A stretch of 64,000 bases of DNA from Palsa-504 sp963787645. GTDB lineage: Bacteria; Actinomycetota; Actinomycetes; Streptosporangiales; Streptosporangiaceae. The DNA lies in assembly GCA_963787645.1 (NCBI GenBank), contig CAWBDS010000002.1, positions 620,001-684,000 of the forward strand, written 5' to 3'. Positions within the stretch are counted from its first letter, which is position 1. Every line of letters begins with the position of its first letter. Shown piece after piece: positions 39,104 to 47,354 of the stretch. A program made the translations under genes and the position numbers. The notes under the pieces were generated by a model that worked only from the letters and a program-made list of their open reading frames with translations, did not search any database and was not told where the DNA came from.

Positions 39104-39391
39104 ACCGTTCAGGTCGGTGAGTCGTTGTGCCAGCAAGGCGCGTCTTGCAGTAACACGCTGATTTGGGAGATGGCCCGGCCAGCACCGCATCCCGGCCCCG
39201 GCTTCCCACCCCGCCAGGCATCAAAGCGAACTCCAGAGCGATGCCACCATGGAAATCAGGCGGTCCTTGACCAGCAGGCCTGGTGGGCCGTGGCCGTGGG
39301 CGCTCGCACTTCCGGGACGAAGCTGTAGCCAGGTGTTAATCGATGCGCGCCAAGAGCTGGCACGATGAGTCATCGACACGCGCGATAAAAG

Positions 39392-39463
39392 GAGCCCGGG
39401 GGCCCGTTGGTGCCGTGTCTGCCTTCCCCGGCTGACACGTTCTCTACTTGGACCCCCGGGCTC
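39392..39463 (+). ncRNA. Candidate structured small RNA
   Basis: An 11-bp perfect outer stem GAGCCCGGGGG (39392-39402) / CCCCCGGGCTC (39453-39463) encloses an inner stem CGTGTC (39414-39419) / GACACG (39434-39439), whose loop contains GCC-TTCCCC-GGC. A GATAAAA sequence lies just upstream (39384-39390) as a possible -10. A 10-bp hairpin (39493-39519) lies 30 bases downstream. No coding frame fits. A C-rich loop recalls the actinobacterial 6C RNA, but the loops here do not have six C, so I leave it unassigned. Orientation is inferred from the -10-like sequence and the downstream hairpin. Confidence 0.5.
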
Positions 39464-39492
39464 GAAGTCACCACGTTAGCGACCACGCGCCA

Positions 39493-39519
39493 CGCGGCGC
39501 AAAAAGAGGTTGCGCCGCG
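39493..39519 (+). terminator. Strong hairpin, probable terminator
   Basis: CGCGGCGCAA pairs perfectly with TTGCGCCGCG around AAAGAGG. There is no T-tract, common in GC-rich actinobacteria. It could end the candidate RNA at 39392 and also the converging thioesterase transcript from the other side. Confidence 0.55.
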
Positions 39520-39547
39520 GGAGAACTCGTGATCACCTTCCGGTCAC

Positions 39548-40055
39548 TTACCGTTTACCCAGGTCGTCCGTGCCGTTCAGCTCCAGGTCGTGCGCCTGGT
39601 CTCTGATCAGGCAGGTCAGCCGGGACGTGCACACGCGGTGGCCCGCCGCCGTGAACCAGTGTGGCCACCGCCGTGACCTCCCCGTCGCGGGCACCGCGGT
39701 GGTGGGTGGCGCTGATCTCGATGCCGACCACCGTCCGGCCTCCGCCCGCGTGCAGGAACGCGCCGAGCGATCCGGCCGTCTCGGCTAGCACGCAGGACGC
39801 GCCGCCATGCATCAGGCCTTGCGGCTGGGTGTTGCCCGCTGCCGGCATGGTCGCCACGACCCGCGCCGCCGACGCGGACACGATCGAGATCCCCATCCGG
39901 TCCGCCAGCGTGCCTTCGGCCACCGTCCTGGCCATGATCGCGTCCAGGCCGCTCCAGGCCAGCTCCAGCTCCAGGTCCCACGGCAGGATCCCACGGCGCC
40001 TCGCCCCGAAAACCCACACCCTGCCCATCCGCTGCGGCCGCGACGGACTCCACAA
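39548..40055 (-). pseudogene. PaaI-type hotdog thioesterase with a deletion and frameshift near the C-terminus
   Basis: Most of a hotdog thioesterase is present: LADRMGISIVSASAARVVAT, GNTQPQGLMHGGASCVLAET (helix with the catalytic-type Gly-Gly and acidic residue) and VGIEISATHHRGARDGEV, then TAVATLVHGG. The expected next strands (about 15 residues) are missing, and the reading frame must shift by +1 to reach RVCTSRLTCLIRDQAHDLE and the TAA at 39548. Without the shift a wrong tail ends at 39555. Intact relatives hydrolyse acyl-CoA thioesters. The start may be GTG 40055 or an internal codon nearer LDAIMAR. It lies convergent to pdtaR. Confidence 0.7.
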
Positions 40056-40098
40056 ATTTCACCGAAAATTTTTGTGACTTAAAGGGTGACTTCCTCGA

Positions 40099-40112
40099 TG
40101 TTAGCGCTCACA
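40099..40112 (+). promoter_or_regulatory. LacI-type operator-like palindrome upstream of the aldose epimerase
   Basis: TGTTAGCGCTCACA is a near-perfect palindrome centred on GCGC and matches 13 of 14 positions of TGTTAGCGCTAACA, the kind of site bound by LacI-family sugar regulators in actinobacteria. It lies 37 bases before the start at 40149. It suggests sugar-dependent control; no LacI gene is in the window. Confidence 0.45.
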
Positions 40113-40148
40113 ATCTGGTGTGGAACCTGTTCATGAAGGGAGCGCAGC

Positions 40149-41495
40149 ATGCGCGAGACGGGAAGAAAACGCCCTCTCCGCCGGTCAGCCCTCATCGGCC
40201 TGGCCGCGATGGTGGCGATTGCGGTTGGCGGCTCCATGGCGGCCGCCCAGGCCCAGGCCGCCCCCGCCACGACAGCGAAGGCAGCCGGGGGCCTGACCCT
40301 CACCAAGGCGTTCTTCGGCGACACCACCGAGCCGTACACCGGGAAGAACACCGCCGTTTATCGCTACACCTTGACCAACACCCGCGGCATGAGGGTCGAC
40401 ATCCTCACCTACGGTGGCATCATCCAGGACATCTGGCTGCCGGGCCGTTTCGGCCGCGAGGCTGACGTGGTGCTCGGCTTCGCCACCTTGAACGACTACG
40501 TGACCAAGGACAGCCCGCCGGTCACCGCCAACGGCGGCCCGTACTTCGGCGAGCTGATCGGCCGGTACGGCAACCGCATCGCCAAGGGCGAGTTCACCTT
40601 GGACCAGCCCGGCGTCGGCCCGGTCACCTACACGCTGCCGGTCAACAACGGCGTGAACAGCCTGCACGGCGGGCTCGTCGGTTTCGGCAACCACATCTGG
40701 GCCGATCAGGCCATCCAGACCTCGACCGAGGTCGGTGTGCAGCTCACGCTGGTCAGCCCGAACGGTGACCAGGCCGCCGCGGCCGGCTCGCCCGGCTGCC
40801 CGAACGGCTGCACCGGCTACCCGGCCGAGCTCAAGACGGTCGTCACCTACACGCTGAACAACAAGAACCAGCTCGCCATCCACTACCAGGCCACCAACGA
40901 GTCGGACAACCTCAACACGGTCCTGAACCTGACCAACCACAGCTACTTCAACCTGGCCGGCGAGAGCTCCGGCAGCGCCGCCAACCAGCTCATCAAGATC
41001 AACGCGAACTCCTATACCCCGACCGACAGCACCCAGATCCCGACCGGGCAGATCGCTCCGGTCGCCGGAACCCCGTTCGACTTCACCCACTTCCGGACCA
41101 TCGCCTCCGGGATCGAGGACTGCACCCAGCCCTCGTCCCAGGCCTGCCAGCAGCTGCTCATCGCCCAGGGCTACGACCACAACTGGGTGCTGAACGCGCA
41201 GACCCCGGCCACCACCGGCCCGGACGGCCTCAACCTGGCCGCCCGCGCGTTCGACCCGGGCAGCGGGCGTGAGCTCAGCGTGTGGACGGACCAGCCCGGC
41301 GTGCAGTTCTACACCAGCAACTTCCTCAACGGAACGCTCGTGGGCATCAGCGGCCACATCTACCGGCAGACCCAGGCCTATACGTTCGAGACCCAGCACT
41401 TCCCGAACTCGCCCAACCAGCCCAGCTTCCCGTCGACGACGCTGGACGCGGGCAAGACCTTCACTTCCACCACCATCTTCGCGTTCAGCTCATAA
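40149..41495 (+). CDS. Secreted aldose 1-epimerase (mutarotase)
   Basis: 448 residues. A signal peptide (RKRPLRRSALIGLAAMVAI, cleavage near AQAQA, ~38) exports the protein; the doubled basic residues resemble a Tat signal only loosely. The galactose-mutarotase fold follows: GGIIQDIWLPGR, PYFGELIGRYGNRIAKGEF, NSLHGGLVGFG with a substrate His, catalytic His in LTNHSYFNL (~263) and catalytic Glu in FETQHFPNSPNQPSFPS (~414). It interconverts alpha and beta anomers of hexoses outside the cell. The length beyond ~350 reflects the signal and insertions (CPNGC, CTQPSSQACQQ, possibly disulphides). A LacI-type site lies upstream and a strong terminator downstream. Confidence 0.95.
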   Translation: MRETGRKRPLRRSALIGLAAMVAIAVGGSMAAAQAQAAPATTAKAAGGLTLTKAFFGDTTEPYTGKNTAVYRYTLTNTRGMRVDILTYGGIIQDIWLPGRFGREADVVLGFATLNDYVTKDSPPVTANGGPYFGELIGRYGNRIAKGEFTLDQPGVGPVTYTLPVNNGVNSLHGGLVGFGNHIWADQAIQTSTEVGVQLTLVSPNGDQAAAAGSPGCPNGCTGYPAELKTVVTYTLNNKNQLAIHYQATNESDNLNTVLNLTNHSYFNLAGESSGSAANQLIKINANSYTPTDSTQIPTGQIAPVAGTPFDFTHFRTIASGIEDCTQPSSQACQQLLIAQGYDHNWVLNAQTPATTGPDGLNLAARAFDPGSGRELSVWTDQPGVQFYTSNFLNGTLVGISGHIYRQTQAYTFETQHFPNSPNQPSFPSTTLDAGKTFTSTTIFAFSS

Positions 41496-41501
41496 CCACC
41501 G

Positions 41502-41545
41502 GGCCCCGTCCGCCACGCAGCGCACGCACCACGGCGGACGGGGCC
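41502..41545 (+). terminator. 13-bp hairpin terminator after the epimerase
   Basis: GGCCCCGTCCGCC (41502-41514) pairs perfectly with GGCGGACGGGGCC (41533-41545) across an 18-base loop, seven bases after the stop at 41495. It separates the epimerase from polA. Confidence 0.75.
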
Positions 41546-41578
41546 ACCACCGCCCGTTCGGCCAATAGGATCGAACCC

Positions 41579-44350
41579 GTGGCGACCCAAGCACCAGACT
41601 CCGCAGCTCAACCCGGGGCAGCTCAACCCGGGGCAGCTCAAGACCGGCTCCTCCTGCTCGACGGCCATTCGCTCGCCTACCGGGCGTTCTTCGCGCTGCC
41701 GATCGAGAACTTCTCCACCACCACCGGTCAGCCCACCAACGCGGTGTACGGGTTCACCGCGATGCTCATCAACGTGCTGCGCGACGAGAAGCCGACCCAT
41801 GTCGCGGTGGCCTTCGACCGCGGCGAGCCGACCTTCCGGCATGAGCAGTGGGTCGAGTACAAGGCCAACCGGCGCGAGACGCCGGAGGACTTCCGCAGCC
41901 AGCTCAGCCTGATCTTCGAGGTGCTCGACGCGCTGGGTATCCGGCGGCTGTCCGCGCCCGGCTACGAGGCCGACGACATCATCGCCACCCTGGCCACCGA
42001 GGCCGCCGCCGAGAAGATGGACGTGCTCATCGTCACCGGCGACCGTGACGTGCTCCAGCTGGTCAGCGACCGGGTGACGGTGCTGATGACCCGCCGCGGC
42101 ATCACCGAGATGACCCGGTTCACCCCGGAGACGGTGCAAGAGAAGTACGGCCTGTCCCCGGCGCAGTACCCCGACTTCGCCGCCGTCCGCGGCGACCCGA
42201 GCGACAACCTGCCCGGTATCCCGGGGGTGGGGGAGAAGACCGCGACCAAGTGGATCGCGGAGTTCGGGTCGCTGGCCAACCTGGTGGACCGGGTGGACGA
42301 GGTCAAGGGCAAGGCCGGCGACGCGCTGCGCGAGCACCTGGCCAACGTGCTGCGCAACCGCCAGCTGACCGAGCTGCTCACCGACATGGCCGCCGAGACG
42401 GTCGGTGCCGTGCCCGGCGACCTGCTGCCGACCGCCTGGGACCGCGAGACGATCCACCAGCTGTTCGACACCCTGCAGTTCCGCGTGCTGCGCGACCGGC
42501 TGTACCAGACCCTGCCGCACGGCCTGATCAGCACCGTCGGCGCGGCGGACCAAAGCGGCCCGGACGAGGCAGCGGAAAAACCGGCTCTCGAAGTGGTGGC
42601 CGACCTGCTCGGACCCGATCAGGTCGCGTCCTGGCTGGCTGCTCATATTTCGGCCGAACGGTCCGGCCTGGCAGCGGCCGGAACCTGGGGACGCGGCACC
42701 GGGAACCTAACTTCCGTGGCTATCGCGGCTCCGGACGGCCATGGCGCCCACATCGACCCCACGGCCCTCACCGAAGCCGACGACCGGGCCCTGGCCGCCT
42801 GGCTGGCCGATCCCGCCCACCCCAAGGTCCTGCACGACGCCAAAGGCCCGATGCACGCCTTCGCCGCCCGCGGGTTCACGCTGGCGGGCCTGGAATGCGA
42901 CACCGCGCTGGCCGCCTACCTGGCCCTGCCGGGCCAGCGCACCTTCGACCTGGCCGATCTGACCCTGCGCTACACGGGCCAGGAGCTGCGCGAGGACTCC
43001 GAAGACGGCCAGCTCACCTTGGACGGGTCGGCCGAGCGGGACGCCGCGACCGGGCTGGTCCTGCGCGCCCAGGCCACCCTCCAGCTCGCCGCGGCCCTGG
43101 ACGCCGACCTGGACCGCCGCGAGGCGGGCGTGCTGTTGCGCGAACTGGAGCTGCCGCTGGTCTCGGTGCTGGCCAAGATGGAGCGCATCGGGATCGCCGC
43201 CGACCTCGATCACTTCGGGACCATGTCCGCGACGCTGCACGGCGAGGTGAAGGCGGCCGAGCAGGCCGCGTTCGCCGTGGTCGGGCACGAGTTCAACCTC
43301 GGCTCGCCCAAGCAGCTGCAGGAGATCTTGTTCAACGAGCTCAGCCTGCCCAAGACCAAGCGGATCAAGACCGGGTACACCACCGATTCGGAGGCGCTGA
43401 CCAGCCTGCTCGCGCAGACCGGCCACCCGCTGCTCGAGCACCTGCTGCGGCACCGCGACGTGTCCAAGCTGATGACGATCGTGGACTCGCTGATCCCGAT
43501 GCCGGGTGAGGACGGCCGGATCCACACCACCTTCAACCAGACCATCGCGGCCACCGGGCGGCTGTCGTCCACCGACCCGAACCTGCAGAACATTCCGGTC
43601 CGCAGCGAACTCGGCCGGCAGATCCGCAAAGGCTTCGTGGTCGGCGCGGGGTATGAGTGCCTGCTCACCGCGGACTACAGCCAGATCGAGCTGCGCATCA
43701 TGGCCCACCTGTCCGGCGACGAGGCGCTGATCGCCGCGTTCGAGTCCGGGCACGACTTCCACGCCGCCACCGCCTCCCGGGTGTTCGGGCTGCCGCCCGA
43801 GGAGGTCGGACCCGAGCTGCGGGCCAAGATCAAGGCGATGAACTACGGCCTGGCCTACGGTCTGTCCGCCTTCGGGCTGTCCCAGCAGCTGCGCATCTCC
43901 ACCGAGGAGGCGCGCGCGCTGATGGACGACTACTTCAAGGAGTTCGGCGGCGTGCGGGACTACCTGCACGACGTGGTCTCGCGGGCCCGGATGGACGGCT
44001 ACACCGCGACCATGATGGGCCGGCGCCGCTACCTGCCCGACCTGACCTCGGATAACCGGCAGCGGCGCGAGATGGCCGAACGCATGGCCCTCAACGCCCC
44101 CATCCAGGGTTCAGCCGCGGATGTGATCAAGGTGGCCATGCTGGCCGTGGACAGCTCGCTGGCCGGCGCTCAGCTGCGCTCCCGGATGGTGCTTCAGGTG
44201 CACGACGAACTGCTCATCGAGGTCGCCCCCGGTGAATACGACCAGGCCCGCGATCTGGTCTGCGCGGCCATGGGCGGCGCCGCGGCGCTGCGCGTGCCGC
44301 TCGACGTCTCGGTCGGGACCGGCCTCAACTGGGACGAAGCCGCGCACTAA
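41579..44350 (+). CDS. polA: DNA polymerase I
   Basis: 923 residues from a GTG start. Residues ~20-310 form the 5'-nuclease domain (LLLLDGHSLAYRAFFALP, FDRGEPTFRHE, GYEADDIIATLA, VTGDRDVLQLV, DPSDNLPGIPGVGEKTA). The middle 3'-5' exonuclease-like domain lacks the usual DxE catalytic set (DAKGPMHAF), so proofreading is probably absent, as in many actinobacteria. The polymerase domain (~530-923) has ATGRLSSTDPNLQNIPVR, DYSQIELRIMAHLSGD (~698), the O-helix region KAMNYGLAYGLSAFGLS and QVHDELLIEV (~873). A 15-bp tandem repeat (41604-41640) encodes AQPGA units before the first strand. Role: gap filling and repair. Confidence 0.97.
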   Translation: MATQAPDSAAQPGAAQPGAAQDRLLLLDGHSLAYRAFFALPIENFSTTTGQPTNAVYGFTAMLINVLRDEKPTHVAVAFDRGEPTFRHEQWVEYKANRRETPEDFRSQLSLIFEVLDALGIRRLSAPGYEADDIIATLATEAAAEKMDVLIVTGDRDVLQLVSDRVTVLMTRRGITEMTRFTPETVQEKYGLSPAQYPDFAAVRGDPSDNLPGIPGVGEKTATKWIAEFGSLANLVDRVDEVKGKAGDALREHLANVLRNRQLTELLTDMAAETVGAVPGDLLPTAWDRETIHQLFDTLQFRVLRDRLYQTLPHGLISTVGAADQSGPDEAAEKPALEVVADLLGPDQVASWLAAHISAERSGLAAAGTWGRGTGNLTSVAIAAPDGHGAHIDPTALTEADDRALAAWLADPAHPKVLHDAKGPMHAFAARGFTLAGLECDTALAAYLALPGQRTFDLADLTLRYTGQELREDSEDGQLTLDGSAERDAATGLVLRAQATLQLAAALDADLDRREAGVLLRELELPLVSVLAKMERIGIAADLDHFGTMSATLHGEVKAAEQAAFAVVGHEFNLGSPKQLQEILFNELSLPKTKRIKTGYTTDSEALTSLLAQTGHPLLEHLLRHRDVSKLMTIVDSLIPMPGEDGRIHTTFNQTIAATGRLSSTDPNLQNIPVRSELGRQIRKGFVVGAGYECLLTADYSQIELRIMAHLSGDEALIAAFESGHDFHAATASRVFGLPPEEVGPELRAKIKAMNYGLAYGLSAFGLSQQLRISTEEARALMDDYFKEFGGVRDYLHDVVSRARMDGYTATMMGRRRYLPDLTSDNRQRREMAERMALNAPIQGSAADVIKVAMLAVDSSLAGAQLRSRMVLQVHDELLIEVAPGEYDQARDLVCAAMGGAAALRVPLDVSVGTGLNWDEAAH
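41604..41640 (+). repeat. 15-bp tandem repeat in the polA N-terminus
   Basis: CAGCTCAACCCGGGG occurs twice in full (41604-41618, 41619-41633) with a third partial copy. It encodes AQPGA repeats ahead of the nuclease domain. It is in frame and should be neutral in copy number. Confidence 0.8.
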
Positions 44351-44353
44351 TTT

Positions 44354-44373
44354 CCGGGGGGACGACCCCCCGG
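44354..44373 (+). terminator. Hairpin after polA
   Basis: CCGGGGGG and CCCCCCGG pair perfectly around ACGA, starting four bases after the polA stop. No T-run follows. Confidence 0.65.
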
Positions 44374-44662
44374 ACCCCCCGCTGCGCTCCGCGCCCAGAC
44401 TGAGGCCGGATCGTCACCCGCCTCAGAATTGACCCTCGGACCCCACTCTCATATCCTGAACGCTGCGCCGTGTCTTCGTGCGTTCCGTCGTGGTCACTCG
44501 ACATGCAGGTTGTGCGTCAGGTGACCGGGCTGGCGGCCGCCGGGCGTGCCGTGGTCGGCCCGTGCTGGTTCCGGTAAGTCCTGCGATTTCTGGTCATTCT
44601 GGGGTGCACGGTATAACGACGCGTCCAAACTTTCCCTGTCCGCATCCGGAGCCAACCAACAC
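44374..44662 (+). promoter_or_regulatory. rpsA leader region with candidate -10 at 44612-44617
   Basis: This 289-base gap has no coding frame of its own. TATAAC (44612-44617) is the best -10 and would start transcription ~40 bases before the rpsA ATG; a clear -35 is not visible. There is no strong ribosome-binding site at the ATG, consistent with the S1 protein binding its own leader. I see no riboswitch. Confidence 0.4.
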
Positions 44663-46246
44663 ATGACGAGCAGCACGCAAGCCAACTCGACCCCCAAGGT
44701 GGCGGTCAACGACATCGGGTCCGAGGAGGCATTCCTCGCCGCGATCGACGAAACCATCAAGTATTTCAACGACGGTGACATCGTTGAAGGAACAGTCGTA
44801 AAGGTCGACCGAGACGAGGTTTTGCTCGATATCGGCTACAAGACAGAAGGCGTGATTCCCTCGCGCGAACTGTCGATCAAGCACGATGTCGACCCGCACG
44901 ACGTAGTCAAGACGGGCGAGCACATCGAGGCCCTGGTCCTCCAGAAGGAGGACAAGGAGGGCCGTCTGATCCTGTCCAAGAAGCGCGCCCAGTACGAGCG
45001 CGCCTGGGGCACGATCGAGAAGATCAAGGACGAGGACGGCGTGGTCACCGGCACGGTGATCGAGGTCGTCAAGGGCGGCCTGATCCTGGACATCGGCCTG
45101 CGCGGCTTCCTGCCCGCCTCGCTGGTGGAGATGCGCCGCGTCCGCGACCTGCAGCCCTATGTCGGCCGCGAGATCGAAGCAAAGATCATCGAGCTGGACA
45201 AGAACCGCAACAACGTGGTCCTGTCCCGCCGGGCCTGGCTCGAGCAGACCCAGTCCGAGGTGCGGCACACGTTCCTCAACACCTTGTCCAAGGGCCAGAT
45301 CCGCAAGGGCGTCGTCTCTTCGATCGTCAACTTCGGCGCGTTCGTCGACCTGGGCGGCGTGGACGGCCTGGTGCACGTGTCCGAGCTGTCCTGGAAGCAC
45401 ATCGACCACCCCGGTGAGGTCGTCGAGGTGGGCCAGGAGGTCACGGTCGAGGTGCTGGACGTGGACATGGACCGCGAGCGCGTCTCGCTGTCGCTCAAGT
45501 CCACCCAGGAAGACCCGTGGCAGCAGTTCGCCCGCACCCACCAGATCGGGCAGGTCGTGCCGGGCCGGGTCACCAAGCTGGTGCCGTTCGGCGCGTTCGT
45601 CCGCGTCGAGGAGGGCATCGAGGGCCTGGTGCACATCTCCGAGCTGGCCGACCGGCATGTCGAGATTCCCGAGCAGGTCGTGCAGGTGGGCGACGAGATC
45701 TTCGTCAAGATCATCGACATCGACCTGGACCGGCGCCGGATCAGCCTGTCGCTCAAGCAGGCCAACGAGGGCACGGTCGGCGAGGCGGTCGGCGACGAGT
45801 TCGACCCGACTCTGTACGGCATGCCGGCCTCCTACGACGAGCAGGGGAACTACCAGTACCCCGAGGGCTTCGACCCGGAGACCAACGACTGGCTGCCGGG
45901 CTACGAGAAGCAGCGCGACGAGTGGGAGCACCAGTACGCCGAGGCCCGGGCGCGGTTCGAGGCCCACCGCCGGCAGGTCGAAGAGTCCCGCAAGGCCGAC
46001 GAGGAGGAAGCGGCCGCGCTGGGCGAGGAGTCCGAGGACGACGGCGGGGCGGCTTCGGCCAGCAACGGCACTCCCGGCGCTGACCGCGGCGGCCGCGGGC
46101 CCCGCGCCGCTGGCTCGCGCCAGTCCGCGGCCGGGTCGGGCGCGGTCACGTCCAGCTCGTCCCCGGGCGCCGCGGCGACCGGCACGCTGGCCTCCGACGA
46201 GGCCCTGGCGGCGCTTCGCGAGCGCCTCTCGGGCGGCCAGTCCTGA
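44663..46246 (+). CDS. rpsA: 30S ribosomal protein S1
   Basis: 527 residues with four S1 RNA-binding OB folds: ~35-105 (GDIVEGTVVKVDRDEVLLDIGYK), ~120-190 (GTVIEVVKGGLILDIGLRGFLP), ~207-277 (KGVVSSIVNFGAFVDLGGVD) and ~293-363 (GRVTKLVPFGAFVRVEEGIE). This is the actinobacterial four-domain form. A low-complexity Glu/Ala/Ser/Gly C-tail occupies ~430-527. The start MTSSTQANSTPKVAVNDIG is chosen because the earlier in-frame codons do not resemble S1. It recruits mRNA to the 30S subunit. A strong terminator follows. Confidence 0.97.
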   Translation: MTSSTQANSTPKVAVNDIGSEEAFLAAIDETIKYFNDGDIVEGTVVKVDRDEVLLDIGYKTEGVIPSRELSIKHDVDPHDVVKTGEHIEALVLQKEDKEGRLILSKKRAQYERAWGTIEKIKDEDGVVTGTVIEVVKGGLILDIGLRGFLPASLVEMRRVRDLQPYVGREIEAKIIELDKNRNNVVLSRRAWLEQTQSEVRHTFLNTLSKGQIRKGVVSSIVNFGAFVDLGGVDGLVHVSELSWKHIDHPGEVVEVGQEVTVEVLDVDMDRERVSLSLKSTQEDPWQQFARTHQIGQVVPGRVTKLVPFGAFVRVEEGIEGLVHISELADRHVEIPEQVVQVGDEIFVKIIDIDLDRRRISLSLKQANEGTVGEAVGDEFDPTLYGMPASYDEQGNYQYPEGFDPETNDWLPGYEKQRDEWEHQYAEARARFEAHRRQVEESRKADEEEAAALGEESEDDGGAASASNGTPGADRGGRGPRAAGSRQSAAGSGAVTSSSSPGAAATGTLASDEALAALRERLSGGQS

Positions 46247-46274
46247 CCCACCCGAAGTTGCCGTTGTAACACAA

Positions 46275-46314
46275 GCGAAACCCGCCCCCGAACAACCTTC
46301 GGGGGCGGTTTCGC
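46275..46314 (+). terminator. Intrinsic terminator after rpsA
   Basis: GCGAAACC-C-GCCCCCGAA pairs with TTCGGGGGC-GGTTTCGC around the loop CAACC, with one bulged C: 17 paired bases. It starts 28 bases after the rpsA stop and precedes the sigma factor gene. Confidence 0.85.
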
Positions 46315-46326
46315 GTCTCAGAGCTG

Positions 46327-46842
46327 ATGATGATCGAGTCGGCCGATCAACGTGGCCTAGACGACTTCACGGCCCTGTACGTCGGGCACTACGAGCAGCT
46401 GCTCCGGCTGGCCGTGCTGCTGGTCGGCGACATGGCCGCCGCTGAGGATGTCGTCCAGGAGGCCTTCATCCGGGTCCACCGCATGGTCGAATCCCGGACG
46501 CTGCATAATCCGCTGGCCTACCTCCGCCAGGCCGTGGTCAACCTGGCCCGGTCCGAGCTGCGCAGGCGGCTGGTCCGGCTCCGGAACGCGCCGCGGCCCA
46601 TGCCCGACGCGGCCAGCGCCGAGGAAGGGGCCTGCGCGGCCATCTCCCGGCAGCAGGTCATCGTCGCGTTGCGCCGGATACCGGCCCGGCAGCGGGAGGC
46701 GGTGGTGCTGCGCTACTGGGCCGACCTGCCCGAGGCCGAGATCGCCGCGCTGATGGGGATCAGCATTGGCGCGGTGAAGGGTTACATTTCACGAGGCCTG
46801 AGCAAGCTCGGGCCGCTCCTGGAGGCGGTGGTGGTGCTGTGA
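46327..46842 (+). CDS. SigE-family ECF RNA polymerase sigma factor
   Basis: 171 residues. Region 2 (~12-80): FTALYVGHYEQLLRLAVLLVGD, AAEDVVQEAFIRVHR. Region 4 (~110-165): RQREAVVLRYWADLPEAEIAAL with the recognition helix GISIGAVKGYISRGLSKL. The short linker and sequence match the actinobacterial SigE-like (SigE/SigM group) sigma factors. The ATG follows the rpsA terminator by 13 bases. The next gene overlaps its stop in GTGA and encodes a single-pass membrane protein, the usual position for an anti-sigma factor. Confidence 0.92.
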   Translation: MMIESADQRGLDDFTALYVGHYEQLLRLAVLLVGDMAAAEDVVQEAFIRVHRMVESRTLHNPLAYLRQAVVNLARSELRRRLVRLRNAPRPMPDAASAEEGACAAISRQQVIVALRRIPARQREAVVLRYWADLPEAEIAALMGISIGAVKGYISRGLSKLGPLLEAVVVL

Positions 46843-47336
46843 CCGCGCCCCAGCTGGACCCCGAGCGCCTCGCGCAACTGCTCGACGACGCCGTCCGGCA
46901 GGTCACCGCGCCGCCCGACGCGCTGGATCGCATCCGCCACGGCGTACGTCGCCGCCGGGCCGCGCACCGGGCCGGCACCGTCCTGCTGGCCCTGGCGGTG
47001 CTGGCGGGCGGCGGTTCGGCCGCGCTGGCGGTGACCTCAGGCCCGGGTTCGCCGGGACTGGGTTCGACCGGGCTGGCCTCGTCCGCGAACGCCCCGGCCC
47101 GGCAGCAGCTCAGCACGGCGCCCACGCCCATCGCCGCGGCGGCCGGCGAGGCACCCACCTCCGGGCTGGCGCTCGGCCCCGCCCCCTCGCCGAGCCCCTC
47201 CGGCGACTCGGCGGCCAAGGCGGCGGACCCGTCGGCCAGTCAGGGGTCCGTGGGCCAGGCCGCTCCGGCCCTGACCGGAGCCGCCGCCGACTGGCCCGCG
47301 AGAAGCGGCTGGACCCGCCCGCGATCGTCCCGGTAG
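46839..47336 (+). CDS. Single-pass membrane protein, putative partner of the ECF sigma factor
   Basis: 165 residues. A cytoplasmic N-terminal ~45 residues (DPERLAQLLDDAVRQVTAPP, DRIRHGVRRRRAAH) precede one transmembrane helix (AGTVLLALAVLAGGGSAALAV, ~46-66). A Pro/Ser/Ala/Gly-rich extracytoplasmic part follows, with no recognisable fold. The tail (WPARSGWTRPRSSR) looks out of character and could mark a truncation. The overlap with the sigma gene suggests regulation of it, but no zinc-binding anti-sigma motif (HxxxCxxC) is present, so anti-sigma function is only inferred. Confidence 0.6.
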   Translation: MTAPQLDPERLAQLLDDAVRQVTAPPDALDRIRHGVRRRRAAHRAGTVLLALAVLAGGGSAALAVTSGPGSPGLGSTGLASSANAPARQQLSTAPTPIAAAAGEAPTSGLALGPAPSPSPSGDSAAKAADPSASQGSVGQAAPALTGAAADWPARSGWTRPRSSR

Positions 47337-47354
47337 GCCGCGTTCCCTACGCTG

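Noticed and set aside
41604..41640. Short direct repeats taken as a CRISPR or attachment site
   Set aside because: They are contiguous, in frame and within the polA coding sequence.
46839..47336. Zinc-binding anti-sigma factor
   Set aside because: Position fits, but the HxxxCxxC motif is absent, so it is listed only as a putative partner.
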